From Patella vulgata (lineage: Eukaryota; Mollusca; Gastropoda; Patellidae): a stretch of 64,000 bases of DNA. Positions within the stretch are counted from its first letter, which is position 1. Every line of letters starts with the position of its first letter. Shown here piece by piece: positions 9,501 through 24,857 of the stretch. Location: the NCBI RefSeq assembly GCF_932274485.2, contig NC_065886.2, forward strand, positions 31,235,501 to 31,299,500, given 5' to 3'. A program made the translations under genes and the position numbers. The notes below the pieces were generated by a model, which saw nothing but the letters and a program-made list of their open reading frames with translations, was not told the origin of the DNA and searched no databases.

Positions 9501-12500
9501 TTTCCAGTTAACATAATGATTAAGATCATGAGAGGAAGATGCCTATTTATTTAATTTTGAAAAATCATATGGAAGTTATTGATGAGTTAATTCTACATAG
9601 ACTAAGCAATTTTCAGAACACACTAAATCAGCTTCGAATTGAGCTATACAGTTCATGCTTTTAGTTGTTTGTTTCGTGACCGATTTAACTGATGAGTATG
9701 TTCTGTAATAAGCAGCTGATTCTCATTTTAATTGACTGGGAGTAATGAAACTTGAGGACAGTGCACAAAGACGTTTTTTTTTTCATTCCTGCCTTGAAAA
9801 GACAACAATTTTAGACAGATATATTTTTCATTCTGACCTTGAATATACAACAATTTTAGAATTTTAGATCCATTCACTTGAGTGATTTGATATTTGTTGT
9901 TTATTTCTTGCAATAGCTATGTAGATTTATCTTGTCTGTTTGGTTTTGTGTGTAGTGCGGTTCTCCTCCACTTTTTAATAACAGTCTATATTGTACAGGT
10001 CTGCAATACTGCTTATTACTAAGCGATGTGTCGACTAGGATTCACTCGTCATTATCAAACAATGATAAAATATAACGAAACAATATATACATCAGGCTGA
10101 CCAGTAAGAATAAGATTGTTAAAATACAAATGTACATATTCACTCTCTTTCGTATTTCGTATATTGTTGTTTTTGTCCGATTAATATTTAACACTGTTTA
10201 TTATCTATTACAGCTTTCATACAAACAGACAAACATTTAACGTATATAGTAGGAGATTATAATAATGGTGGTATACCTTTAGAAGTAAGTACATCTTTTT
10301 TAAATGCCCCATATTAAAGGAAATGAAATGGGCTTTAGCGTCCTACTTTTCTGCTCTGACTGGACTAATCCAGTGTGCAATCAGGGAAATTTTGTTCGAA
10401 CAGAGGCACTAAGGCCTATGCTTGTATTGAATTCCAACTTTCGAAGGGCTTTTTACATGGGTACCAATGTGTTCACAGGACCTTGGGTTTTTGTCCCATC
10501 TGAACGATTGTACATTGTCCCTTGCCAGGACATCCATTTTGCAACACTGACAAGGAGTGGAACCACATCGGAAAAGTACCGATGAACTTTTTTGGCCAAC
10601 GCAGGGGTCGAACACAGGACCTCCAGGTTAGCTAGCCAATGTCTTACTCACCGAGCCACCGTGGCCCCCCCCCCCCAATAAAAGGGCGTATAGCTCCATT
10701 CCTTGGAACTGTTATATGTTTTTATACATCCACATTGATTGTGAATCGAAATTAAATTTGAGAAAGGAATTCAAAACCATTTGAATAACATAAACTTTTA
10801 TGGGATTGAAGGCCTAATAGACTTGTTTAATGACCTCATACATCATCAAAGTTAAGACATCTTCGTTTTTCAGATGACCAGAAACATTTTTTAGGTTTAA
10901 AAACAATATTAACAGGCCAGTACCTGCAAAGTTGTCAAAAATCATAAAACGAAAACCACCATGTCCCGTCTCTGGCTAAACGCACATTCTGAATTCTCTT
11001 GAAATAGAGAGAGGACAGTACAAGAATATGACTCCACATCCGTGGCTTTTCCCTCAACAGCAAGTTAAAAAAGAGTGGCATTATCTCATTGAGTGCAAAC
11101 ACTATTAGGAACTCTGCAAGACACTTGTTTATGGAACATTTGAGGACCTAAACTACCCATTTTGTTTTGAAAATATGTTTAACCCGCCATTTGCACTGGC
11201 AAACACAGTGTGCAGCTTTGTACAGCATGCTTTTAAAAGAAGGGTTGTGGCACCCTCTTCTACATAAACATAAAAACAACAATAAATATGTATTCATAAT
11301 TCATATCTTTTGTTGACATTTTACATACTTTCTTAATGTAGCCTAAATGTATATATATCATCCACTTATATCATCCACTTTTTAAGTATCTTTCATCCCT
11401 ATTATAATGTCATAATGTATGATTTACATGCTGTCTGAATTTGAATAGGATGTTTTATGTAATGAAATATCTATTAAAATCACAGGTTACTGTGACTTTT
11501 CTTGTGCTTCAAATTTCATTTGTCGAGTTATGTTCTCTAAGGAAGTAAATTGTTAGATGCTTCAAAGATGTTTTTTTTGTGATACTGATGACTTTGTTCG
11601 TGTAACTACTTTGATTGTGATCCTATACAGTAGCGGATTATCAGTGAGGCTGATGAGGCTACAGCCTCAGGCCCAAAGATTTTGTAAAAAAATTTTTTTT
11701 AGTCTTGTCTGATACAATTAAAAACGCATAGACAATGAATGTTAGGGGGTGGGGTTTAGGCCCAACGGGAATCAACATAGGCCCTGACCCGAAATTAATT
11801 CGGCCCACGCCATTTTAAATAGGCCCTATTTAAAAACTAAATAGGCCCTCCAGCAACTGCCACCTCAGGCCTTGGTGGAGCTTAATCCGCCACTGATCCT
11901 ATATTGTCATCACATCTGTCTGACTGTACAGTATGCTGTGAGGCAACTTTTATACAGTCAGGGCTAACCCTGCCGTTCATGCGCTATAATCGAATTTCAA
12001 CTTGGTTCTTTAACATGCACACCAATATGTACACAGGACTTTGAATTGTCGTCCTGCTGAGCCACTGTTATTATTGAAATAAAATGTAATTATTGCGTTG
12101 ATCCCAAAATGACCTAGTTTGTGTTGAGTGGATATTCAACCCCATTTCTCTGTCTCCCTTTTCACTGAGCCACTGTTATTAACATGCACACCAATATGTA
12201 CACATGACCTTAAATTGTCATCTCACTGCTGTGCCCCATTGAAGAAATACGATCACACAGGCTTCGAAAAACTTAAACATATTTTACACTAGACTTCATT
12301 GTATTATTTTCTCACGACTTGCATACAATATATATTGTATTATTATTAGTTAGGTATAAAAGATCTATTTTAGAACTACATGTATATTGTGTGTATATCT
12401 TTTATATTTATACCTAACTGATAATAATGAAATAAATAGTGTACATGTATTTTGCCAAAAAAAGTGGAAAACTTCCAATAATATGAAATAATAAAATACT

Positions 12501-15500
12501 GCTGGACTGTGCTGTCAATGGCTGAAGGGTCATGCTGTCAGTGACTGAAGAGAAATGAAATGAAATGGGGTTTAATGTCTTACTGTTCTGCTCCAGACTG
12601 GGCTAATGAAGACGGGCATACGCCATACAGTGTGCTATGATGGAAATTTTGCCCGGGCAGCGCCACTAATCTATGGTCTACTTTTATATCGAATTTCAAC
12701 TATCAAGGGATCTTTTACGTGCACGTCAATGTGTACACCGGACCTCAGTTTTTTTGCCCATCTGAACGACTAGACAGCTGTCCTGCACCACTGACAAGGG
12801 GAAACCATGTCGGAAAATCCTGATGAACTTTCTTGGCTATGTTGTCAATAACTGAAAGATCATGTTTTCAATGACTGAAGGACCATGTTACTGACTGAAA
12901 GACCATGTTGTCAATGACTGAAAGACAATGTTGTCAATGACTGAAGGACCATGCTATGATAGTCAATGACTGAAGGACCAAGTTGTCAATGATCGAAGGA
13001 CCATTTTGATATTTGATTACAGTATCGTTCAATATATACATTTTTCAATTTGTTAATATATGTTGTCATTGACTGAAGGACCATGTTTTAACGTGTGTAG
13101 ATTTGTCATACATTGTCTAGTATTTAATTTTACAAAGTTACATCGTCAGATTTTTGAACAAAAGTCAGAGATACTTGTCTCTGACACTTATTGACTGTCA
13201 GCCCTGAAGATGAGGGAAGTATTATGTTGACGAGACTTCAAACTGCAATCAATATCAGACACTTTTTTACCAGCTTGCAGGAAAACAAACCAAATTGCAC
13301 TATTATGGTTTTACAAAAAATTTATGGTAATAGTACTAATATATATATTTATTTATGTTGGAACATATGTTACCATTGGTAAATTGATTTAGACAGTTAT
13401 AACAACAATACACTATTATATAGACACCATTTTGATATTACATTACAATATCTCAATATATACATTTTCATTTCTACAGTTGCGTGTGAGTTAACCACAA
13501 TAAAATTAAAGGTGCATTATGCAAGAGCTAAATCTGCCCATTGCAGGTCTTTCTTTAGGCCTTAAATGTTATATAAATTATGATTTATTAACTTGCCAAT
13601 CATGTACCGGATTGAAACTTGACGCATTATGACCCCTGATTGTTCGAAAAATCACTTTTTAAGCTTGTGGACACTGTAGAGGTCACAATTTTTATCCGAT
13701 TTAGATGAAACTTGAAATGTATGTTTATAACCCAAAGATCTTGGTTCCTTTTGATATTCACGCATATCGAACCGCAAGTTCCTGGATTATGGCCCCTGAT
13801 TTTACGAAAACTCATATTTTTAGCTTGTGGTCCCCCTAGAGGTCACAATTTTTATCTGATTTAAAAGAACGTTCAAATATATCACTGTTACACCATAATA
13901 AGTCAAGTGGCATCATTACGATTCCACGGTTCCGGCGTGGTTTCCCCTTGTCAGTGATGCAGGACCGAGGGCCTGACAAGGACAGCTGTCTAGTCGTTCG
14001 GATGGGACGAAAAACTGAGGTCCCGTGTACACATTGGCTTGCACGTAAAAGATCCCTTGGCAGTTGAAATTCGATATAAGAGTAGGCCGTAGTGCCGCTG
14101 CCCGGGCAGCATTTCCCTCATAGCACACTGTATGGCGTATGCCCGTCTTCATTATCCCAGGTTAGGAGCAGAACAGTAGGACGTTAAACCCCATTTCATT
14201 TCATTTCATTTCGATTCCACGGTTGTACGTGACAAGGAGTAGGGTGGCCTGTCCAACCTCGTGGGTTTTCTCCGGGTCCTCCGGTTTCCTCCCACTGCTA
14301 AAGACCCCTACGTGCAAGCGAATTATTGAAATAAAATTGAACCATGTTAGTCCCGAAATGACCTAGTTTGTTTCGAGTAGACCTTAAACCCTCTCTCTCT
14401 CTCTCTCTCTCTCAATATATTGTATGTGGTCAGTGTGAAGTAGCAGATTTGTGCATTTATAACAACAATAATACACTAATCTACTGATATCAGTTTTATG
14501 TTTAATGTAAAATATATTATTCAAGAGCTAAATCTGTCTATTGCCGGTCTTTATTTTATGTTCAAAATGTTATGTAAATTATCATTTAGACATATATTAA
14601 CATGACAAGCCTAAAATTGACTAACTGGACTGTCGGAAGGCTGAGATTTATATGGATTAAAACACCTGTGTGATTTAAGATTTAACTATAAAATGGATAA
14701 TTGAGACAGTCAAGTACCATTGCTAGAAAAATAAACAATCTACGCTACATCTTCTTACAGTCATAACTTCAAATAGTCATACTGTAACTTTGCCCTAAGA
14801 ATAAAGTAATTTGCATGAAATTTTCAATTCATGTATATACATTTTTCATTATTTTTTTTTTTTAACTAATTGAATCATAGGTTTCTAGTTCAACTGGCGT
14901 GGTTTCCATTCCCCAGTTGTATGTGACAGGGAGTAGGGTCGCCTGTCCAACCTTGTGGGTTTTCTCCAGGTCCTCTGGTTTCCTCCCACTGCTAAAGACC
15001 CCTACACGCAAGCAAATTATTGAAATAAAATTAAACCATAAGTTAGTCCCAAAATGACCTAGTTTGTGTGTAGTGGTTGTTAAACCCCATTTCTCTGTCT
15101 CTCTATCTTGATCAGGTATTAGTGTAAATCACAAAAAAAACCCCAAGAAAATATGCGACAATTTTTGTGGACTGTTGTAGGGCATATTCTTTGTTGCTAG
15201 CCTTTATTTATAAACTTGTATTCCTTTAAATTGTTAAACTTAATAAATAAAAACAACCTACATGTATCCATTGAACTAGAACCTCTGGGGTGACCTTGAT
15301 ACATGTACTACATTATATTCTTCTCTCCACCTATCATCATTAAAACTAGTTTTAAAAGTGGTTTTTATGCATGAGTGCTCAGTAAAGTTTGTAGCAATTA
15401 CAGGTACTCAGATGAACTTTTTCAGAAAGTTTCGATATAAGAGTAGGCTGTAGCGCCACTGTCCGGACAAAATTTCCCTCATGGCAGTGGCACACTGGAT

Positions 15501-15574
15501 GACGTATGCTAGTCTTCATTAGCCCAGTCGGAGCAAAACAGCAGGACATTTAACCCCATTTCATTTTATTTCCC

Positions 15575-15626
<52 letters not shown>

Positions 15627-18600
15627 AACAGACAGTGTCATTTCGAGACTAACATTTAACATATGGTTCAATTTTATTTCAATAATTCGCTTTCACATAA
15701 GGTTCTTTAGCAACTGAGGACACAGAAAAAAACACACGAAGTAGGACAGGCGACCCTCCTCTGTCAAATTTCAAGCAGGGAATTGAAACCATGCTGCATG
15801 ACTCAATGACAGACCTTGTGATTTCAGTGCTCATGTTAAACTACTACCCCCCCCCCCCCCCCCCACCCCGACAGTTGGAATTTAAATTCAAATGAAATGG
15901 TGGGGTTAATGATTGATTTAATTAGTTGATTGCAGTCAATTGTTTTATTATGCACTTGGTGGAGCTTGAATCAGGATCTGAAGAGAGTTTTTGTATCGGT
16001 CAAAAATCAGTGTGTGATTGTACAACTATTCTACTTTGAAGCTGGTGTACATCTGCTTTATATAGTGAAAGGAATCACTTTTATTATTATGATTTATAGC
16101 CATACTTATTTACCAAACTCATCAAATTGTCCGAGCTAGGGGATTTTTTTTAGGAGAGTAATTTTTGACTTTTGAAAATTAAAGGGGAGCTCCTTTCAGC
16201 TCACCAGCCAAATATAACAAACATTGTCTGAGCTTGTACCGTAGGTGACCTTGTGTTGAAGTGTTTCACCGATGACTGAACACAGCAATAATAATAATAA
16301 TAATAATAGTATTGTTGACATGACTGTACTGGTGTGTCCGAATTATATACGTTGTACATATATATTTATTAGAAAATAAGTCAGAAGTCATATTGCTCAT
16401 TGATAGATAAAGGTGCTAAACCTCTTAGTCTACCGCAATATGTCCCTTAATATTTGAAATTAAAAACACAAGTTAGAAATCAATATTGGTCCATTTCAAT
16501 CAATATTGATGTTGTTGCATGTACATGTGTATCTTGCTGTGAAAATATGGAATCCTAATATTCAATATTTAAGACACAATGAATGCTGTATAATCAGTAC
16601 ACAAGTCATGTATTCTATGGTTTCTGGCTTCATTTGTAATGAAAAATGAAAGATATATCCCACAGGACAATGAGGAAGTAATTAGTAATTACTGATTCAC
16701 AAACAACGAAATGATAATAATTACACATGCAGACGTAAACGGCTGTTGTTCAATTTAGACTATTCGCATATTTCACCAAACATTATTGACTAGAAATTAC
16801 AATAATTGTTTTAACAATTGAATATAAATCACTTTAAATATATTCATATTACATTGAAGTAGCTAAGTCCCTAACTCAGTATCATCCCAATGAATTATTT
16901 GTCAATTTAAATCAATATTGTTGTTGTAATCTTACTGGGAAAAGGTGGGCTTCTGATATCCAATATTTAAGACAAACTAAACATTTTACCACTGGTACAC
17001 GAATCGTGTACCATAATACATGTATGTTTCAGCGCCATTTGTAACAAGGGACTCGAAGAACGAGGCTAGGCATATTCCACAAATCATGTCAAACGGTGAT
17101 GTCATATTCTTATCTGGAGAGCATGCACAATAAATACTATCCTGTAGACTGGAATAACCAGATGCTAGAGATTGCCGTTCAGTTGAGACTTCTGCCATAT
17201 TTTGCCGAACATAACTGATCGTAAATTAGGGTAAAAATGGAAACAATTGAATGTAAATCATTTTATATACATTCATATTACATTATTACATTGTATATAT
17301 GTGTTGGACCCATTTGTGTCAATTTCTAGGTCCCAAATATTAGCGATTTAGCTCCTTTATTAGGTGCTTTTAGACCCATTTTCGTCTCCAAAGCATAGAA
17401 CCATATGCCCTTTAACATTGTGAAACTGATACTATTCACTTGTAAACCTAATCGTTTTACTAATCAAATGTTTTGTCATTAAATCATAAGGATCATTATT
17501 TTAAACTTATGTTTATTATGTATAGAAGAATGTGGTTAGAAATTATACAGTAGTCATTAATTATCAGGTGTGTAACAAGCTGTTAAAGATGTTAATTCTA
17601 GTGCAAAAATGTAACAAACCTAACCAATCACTAGTCACAGTCTTAACACCTAAGGGACATAACACATACTAATGGACCACACCGTATTTACTGACAATTT
17701 GAACTGACTAAACATTGACGACTTACATTGTAGATGTGTTTGTGTCATACATTTTCATTTGTAAAAGTGAATGATATCAACTTATTCTTCCTAACTCTTA
17801 CGAAACCAATAAAATCAACATTACAAACAATTTTTGGTTTACACCAGATTTCTGAGTTCAGTTGTTAGAAATGTATATATATATTTCAATGTATATATAA
17901 TGTATATATAATTTATATTTGGCAGTGTATTATATTTTTCTGATTAGTCCGTACGAGACATATTACATAATATTCACTTATATCCACTTTTGTTATCAAA
18001 ACTATTGATCAACTTTAAATTGCCATTTTGTTTTGTTTGAGTCCGATCTAGTCTATTCATTTTCTGACTCTTCTCGTTAAACTCGGTGACTCAGTGAGTT
18101 AAGTACAGGCTCACTAATCAGGAGGTTCGGGTGTCGGTCGAGATGGAAAACATGACAGGAACAGCGTCTAGTTATTTGAGGGGACTGTGCACATTAAAGA
18201 AGCCTTAACAGTTGCAATTTGATGAAGAGTAAGCCGAAACGCTGCTGTCTGGGCAAAATTGCCCTTGCCTTGTAGCACAAAATGAAATGGGGTTTAATGT
18301 CCTACTGTTCTGCTCCTAAACTGGGCTAATGAAGATGGGCATACACCATACATACTGCCAAGGGATCTTTTACGTACACGCCAATGTGTACACGGGATCT
18401 CAGTTTTTCGTCCCATCCGAAAGACTAGACAGCTGTCCTTGTTAGGCCCCCTGTCCTGCATCACTGACAAGGGGAAACCACGCCGGAAAATATGGATGAA
18501 TGCCTTGTAGCACACTCAATGACATATCTTCATCAGTCTATACAACAATAAACCCCTTATCATTTCATTTCATTTCCGTATAACACTTGCTGATGAATCA

Positions 18601-19110
18601 CCTATTTCCCCAAACAAAACTTTGTGATAACTTTAGTAGGTCATTGTCATAATTATTTCTTTGGTGACATATTTGTATATTTATATCATATTTTATTATG
18701 TTTCCTTTTATTTGTTTTATTCATAAATTTTTAATTGAATCAAAACTTCCTGTTTAACACCAGTCTGTTTGTATATGACTCAGTTTAATTTAGGAAAACA
18801 GTAATGTGAAGAGCATAGTTCGAGTGAATTGGTTCAGTTTGACACACTGCATGGCGTATGAGTGGGGTTGGGTGGCTGAATGGGTGGCTGAATGGTTATC
18901 GCTTGCACGTTGGATCAGAAGGTCTGTCATTGAGTCAAGTGGTGTGGTTTCGATTCCACATTTGTGCGGGACAACGAGCAGGGTCACCTGTCCAACCTCA
19001 TGGGTTTTCTCTGGGTCCATCGGTTTCCTTCTACTGCTAAAGACTTCTAAAATAAAAATGAACCATATATGTTAGTCCCGAAAATAACCTAGTTTTTGTT
19101 GTGTGGAGGA

Positions 19111-19146
<36 letters not shown>

Positions 19147-22100
19147 CTCATATATTCATATATTTTTGTCCCCCCCCCTTTTGAAAAAAGCAGGGGACTA
19201 TTAAAATGGGTTCTTCTGTCTGTCTGCCCATCTGTCTGTCTGTTACACTTTTTGGGACACAATAACTCACCTTCTAATTGAGCTAGAATGTTCAAACTTG
19301 TTTAAGTTTTCATGAAGAGAGCCCAAGGTCTCCCTTATGTGGAATTCTTGCATGAAAATGTATACATGAATACGAATGTGATAAGAAGGATGAGAGTCAG
19401 TGGGCGTTAAACAATTAGTGTTCCATCTCGGTGAAGAAGCTTAACAACTTTGATTGTGAGCGTCAAACATTATCTTGCCTGGCAATCTATCTTTTTATTT
19501 ATTTTATCGCTTGGTATTGCTTTGTGCAGAACATGTACTGGTTATGTGCACGCCTGCGAACTCCATTCTTCTTCGAATTATTGGGTGTTCCCAATAATAA
19601 TATTTGCATGTACTATCATGTGCTTAATATTAACAATTAGTCGTGAAAAATTCAGGCATGTACAGTACATGTACTCTGCTCTGAGGATAGTGACATAATC
19701 ACATTGAAAAAAATATTCAATTAAGAGGTTGCAAGGTGCTGTGCTGTTTACCCAAAGAGCTTGTTCTCTTTTTTTCTCCAATATATATAGTTGGCATTTT
19801 GCATTTTTCAGTAAATGTACCGGTACAAAGATTGATTTTTTAACATCTAAATAAGAAAATGAAACCAAAATATCAATGGTAGACAATCGTCCTATTTCGG
19901 ATTCAATCAGACTTAAAAAAGGCCCATCATAACTAGATTCGGTACTTTAGCTTGGTTTAAAGAGAAGACATAGACTGTAAAATAAAAACAACGGTCTGTT
20001 GCTTTAAATGTTTGCTGTATTTATTTGTACAGAAGAGCAGGACAATAAACCCTATTTTATATTGTATTTTAAATATTTGAACTTGTTGATATAGGAGTGG
20101 TATTTTAATGTTTGGTCTCGGTTGTTATAATTAAGACCACTCCCATATCAACCATAATGATTACAGTGTTAGTGACAAAAACATCTCATGGTAATAATTC
20201 TGTCAAGTATTCAGATGAATTGACAATTTCATAAAAGTTGACAATCTTTTTCGAACGAAATTTAATTTTTGACAGCTTAATTCATGCTTTCTTAAGTAAA
20301 CAAAATAAAAATTTTAACGGTTGATAACCCAGCACTATTACATGTAGGACCTTTTGGCTTGTTTGTATTGTCTGTGGGGTATGTTGAATGTTGAGAGATA
20401 TTTTCACTTCGTCATATGGTTATAAATACTGTTTAATGGATGGGATGCAAGTGAGATGTATAGCATATTTTAAGGGGTAGAGTAGTCTACTACGTGTATC
20501 TCTGAATGATAACAATGTATAATATTAGAGAAATAGAGAAACCTGTGTGATGGGTGAATGTATAATATTAATAATTATAAATTTAAGATACCAAAATTCC
20601 CCAAGTCTGTGTGGGATTGGAATATGTAATAATATTAAGGATATCAAAAGCCTGTTTGCGATGAATGATTGTATAATGATAAAGAATATTATTAGGAAAA
20701 TCGAGAGTTCCATGTCTGTGTGTGATGAATGATGGATAATATTAAGGATATCCAAAGTATGTGGGATTGCAGCGTTTGATATTAGGGAAATCAAATGTAT
20801 GTGGAATTGCAGTGTTTAATATTAGTATAGATATCAAAAGTATGGGGGATTGCAGTGTTTAATATTAGGGATGTGGGATTACAGTGTTTAATAGCATGGA
20901 GTCAAAAGTATGCAGAATTGCGGTGTTTAATATTTTGGAAATCAAAAGTAAGGGTGATTGCAGTATGATATTAGAGATACATGTACATTGTATGTGTGAT
21001 GTATAATATTAAAGAAATCTAGTGTTCCAAATCTGTATGCGATGTGTGATGTTTAATATTAGTGAAATGCGAGAGTTTAAAATCTGTATGCAATGTATAA
21101 AATGTCACGAAAGCTTTTATAAGCAATATCGAAATCTAAAGAAGTCTGATCTGTGAATGAGATTTTAGGGTGTGGTACATGTAATAATAATGTTAAAATC
21201 TTGTCTTTTGTTCAAGGGTAATCAATACCTCAGTCAACCAGATTCTCTCTCAATATAAAATCAATAGAAAACTATTATACATTGTATATTAACTAGTGTA
21301 TATGAAACTTCTTTACGGTATATATTAATCAGTGTACATGAAACTATTATGAATTGTAAACATAACTAGTGCATATTAAACTATTATACATTGTATTCAT
21401 ATTATAGCCAGTGTATATGAAACAATTATACATTGTATACATATACTGTATATTATCCAGTGTATATGAAACAATTATACATTATATTAACCAGTGTATA
21501 TAAAACTATTATACTTTGTATGCATATAGTCAGTATATGGAACTATTATACATTGTATACAATGTATATGAAACTATTATACATTGTAATTGTATGCATA
21601 TTACATACAGTATATTATCCAGTTTAATTGATAATACAATGGGTTTAAGTCTTACTGTGCTGCACTGACGGGGCTATTGAAGACAGACACACACCATACA
21701 GTGTGCTATTAGGGAAATTTAAGCAGACATCGGTACTTTGGCCTACTCTTATTTCCAATTCGAAATGTGAAGGTTTTTATTATGTGCACGGTCTTGCCAG
21801 TGTGTGTGTCCTAGTATTGGTCGAAACAGTTTCTCAGGGTGGAGGGCTTGGCAAAGAACAACATCTTGTTGTTTTTTTTCTCATTTCTTGTTAGTGTTCA
21901 ATTTATTCAATAAATATTTACATATTACAAAGATACAATAATTATGGGATCTGAAAACAGGTATATAGAAATCATTTACTTAAATATAAATAAATTACAC
22001 TGTAGAAAGAAAGATGTTTACTCTCAATTAATTAATCGAAAAGGTATATTGGATATTGGACAAATGATTTAATATACAGAAGGTAGTTTGGTTAGTGAAA

Positions 22101-24820
22101 TGATCATGATGTTTATAGTATGTAAGGGTATGCAAACCTTGTCCTTTGGATGGGACAGAAAACTCTGCATGTAATAGAACTATTCGACAAAGAGTGGGTA
22201 GCAACATTTCCTTTCATATCACACTGCATGGTGTGCGGCTGTCTTCATTAGCAGAAAAATAGGACGTTAAACACCATTTCATTCATACACCTCTAATAGA
22301 CCTGTATATTTTTACGTGTTATGAAAATTCACTGTACTATACTGTCTCTGTATATATTTTTATTATATTTTTCAGATAAAACCAGGCCATTCAAATTCAA
22401 ATCAAGATTTTAGGTAAGAATCTTTATTTTAATTGTGTTCTGTTCAAGATATCATAATAATTCCTTGGTTCATGAATATTGTTGATGCGATCCACTTATC
22501 AACTTAATCATTACAAGTTAATTTGGGAGACGGTGAGCTACTCCCAATAAGTACATTTTATTTTATTTTTTGTGGTGTAAAAGTATATTTTAGCTTTAGG
22601 ACGTTTGTCTAGTCTAACTCAGGCACTTTTAATCATACGGTCTGTTATTAAGGTCGCCCACTGTTAAAGTCCCTAGGATGCAAACAAATTATTGATACAT
22701 GTACCATGTGTTAGTCCCAAAATAAACTATATGCCTGCACTTTATCATCGAAATTTCTTGATATTATTAGATAGTTTTAGCTCTGGCTCACTTTGATTTT
22801 TGAATAATCTTTTGAATGCTGTCACGGCTGCATGTAGATTTATTTTACGATTGGCTTTATACACAATCTTTGTGCTTTGGAGATGAAGCAGTCTACTGAT
22901 TTTCAATGATTTCTGCCCTGATAATGAGTTATTGCCCTTGATCACTTTGAAAGTCTTCTAACTCTTTAAGTTGCTAAAGTTTTCATCTGAAGAAGTCTAT
23001 TGATTTCCAATGATTACTTTGGTGTTTCTGCTCTTGATCGCTTTGAAGATTCTTGTGGTTGCTGTAGCAGCTAACATTAGCATCTGATTGATGTGCTGTT
23101 TAGGTTAATTCTGGCAAGAATCCTTTCTGATAATTACTTAATTACTACATAGGTTATTGCACTTGATAACATTTTAATGCCTTGCTCAAGTGACCTGTAA
23201 AATACTTAGTCATATAGATTTGCTTCTATCGGTGTATGTTCATTGCTTGGCAGCCTCTTTTTCTTTTTAGTCTGAAATATTTAAAGATTTATGAATATTA
23301 CTACATAGGTTGTTGCCCTTGGTAAACTTTTAGTGTCTTGTACTGGTAAATGCTCAAGTGCGATATATAAAAGACTCACATCTTTTAATGTGGACTGCTT
23401 GGGCGATTGGCTGATGGGGGCATATATTTCGTTTCCTGGCAGCTCATGTTTTCTTTTAGTCTGTATTATTGAATGATTTCCGATAATTACGTCGTGTCTT
23501 GCATTTCTTGCCCTTGATATCTCTTTATCAGGCAATTTACCTCTGTTGGTACATGTTTCGTTTTCAGGCAACCCATATTTTGTTTTAGTCTTATAAATTA
23601 CACACGTTGACATTCCCATCAATGACACTGTTACTATGGGTTATTGCCCTTGTAACTTTTTATCAGACAATTTACTACCGTGGACATATATTCCTTTTCC
23701 TGGGAACCCATTTTTCTTGTAATATTGCACCGTCTAAAGTGTATATTACACACATTGACACTGTTATTATTTATACATGTATAAAAATAGAGAACGTGGT
23801 GAAGCATAGCCAATGTTTAGGTAAAAACTAATGTTAATAAAGATTTGTTTATTTAATTGATCGTTTTCCCCAGTGGTTCCAGTCAATAGTATGATTATTG
23901 ATCTAATGAAAGTAAACAAAGGATATACTCTGCTTCTTTTACCTAGTGTGAATGATGCTTGACCACACCATAGTATATTAATTAATAGGAAGCAGTGTTG
24001 CCTTAGTAAGACACTGGCTTGCTAGGTTCGCTCCTGGTGTTGGACGGTAAATTTCCTGCATGGTTTTATCTTGTCATAGAACCGGACAAGGAACAGTTGT
24101 CTAGTCATTCGGATGGTACAGAAAATTTATGTGCATGTAGAAGAACCCTTTAGATTTGGAATTTGATTAAGAGTTGGTGGAAAATCCGCTGTCTGGGCAA
24201 AATTTCACTATAAGTATGGTGTATCGCCATCTTCATTTAACCATTTGTTTATTAACTGATAAAAACCAACCGTATCCAGTCTTGGTATCAGCTTAAAAGT
24301 TAAACATACAATACTAGAGCCATGAACAAACTAACTGAATCTTTGAAAACTTTAATTTAAAGATACATTATGGGAGATAAGATAAAGAGATGGCAGTTCT
24401 CGCTATAATAGTTAAAACAAGATAGTGTAAAGGTAATTTGCTGAAAATTTCAGTCAAATTGATCCACTATGAGCCGAGAAAGAAGCCGGTGAAATTTTTG
24501 CATAGTCTTGGTTATCATTACTAAAATCATTAATATAAACAGCATAGTCTCGATTATCCACTTTTTCAGATTTAATTAACTTTGGCCGTTAGCGGCATAT
24601 AGGAATCTAATCCAGCCTACATCGAAGGCTAGCCTTGACATCGAGAGTTTATTATGGTCTGGATAAGTTAATTAATGTCTAATTGATAATTTAGATGACA
24701 TTTCAGGCTTAAAGAAAGACTTGTAATAAGCAGATTTTGCTCTTGCATAATGCATGTTTAAGCAATTAAAAGTTATTGAATATAAATATATATTGAACCA
24801 TATGTTTGTCTTGAAATGAC

Positions 24821-24857
<37 letters not shown>

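Larger units (their letters stand above)
6505..10213 (+). other. TMEM131 intron 1
   Basis: It holds one arm of a 30-kb inverted repeat (6769-7240), local duplications (7480-7900), an interrupted SINE-A (8446-8930), a hairpin (9391-9500) and a repeat shared with intron 8 (10010-10105). I see no exon in it. Confidence 0.7.
10285..22375 (+). other. TMEM131 intron 2 (12 kb)
   Basis: It is filled with SINEs, TTAAAG MITEs, a 268-bp hAT element, tandem-repeat element fragments and AT-rich minisatellites (listed separately). No convincing exon or gene on either strand. Stretches such as 10700-11620, 15930-16430, 17290-18060 and 19450-20020 hold nothing I can name. Confidence 0.6.

Noticed and set aside
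15930-16139. 69-codon hydrophobic frame
   Set aside because: Chance frame in AT-rich intron; no splice context or family match.
18858-19040. A true tRNA gene at SINE-B heads
   Set aside because: The A and B boxes are tRNA-like, but no cloverleaf closes and the sequence continues into the SINE body with a CT tail.
23281-23628. 115-codon minus-strand frame
   Set aside because: It lies in a decayed tandem-repeat element and repeats its own phrases; no family signature.
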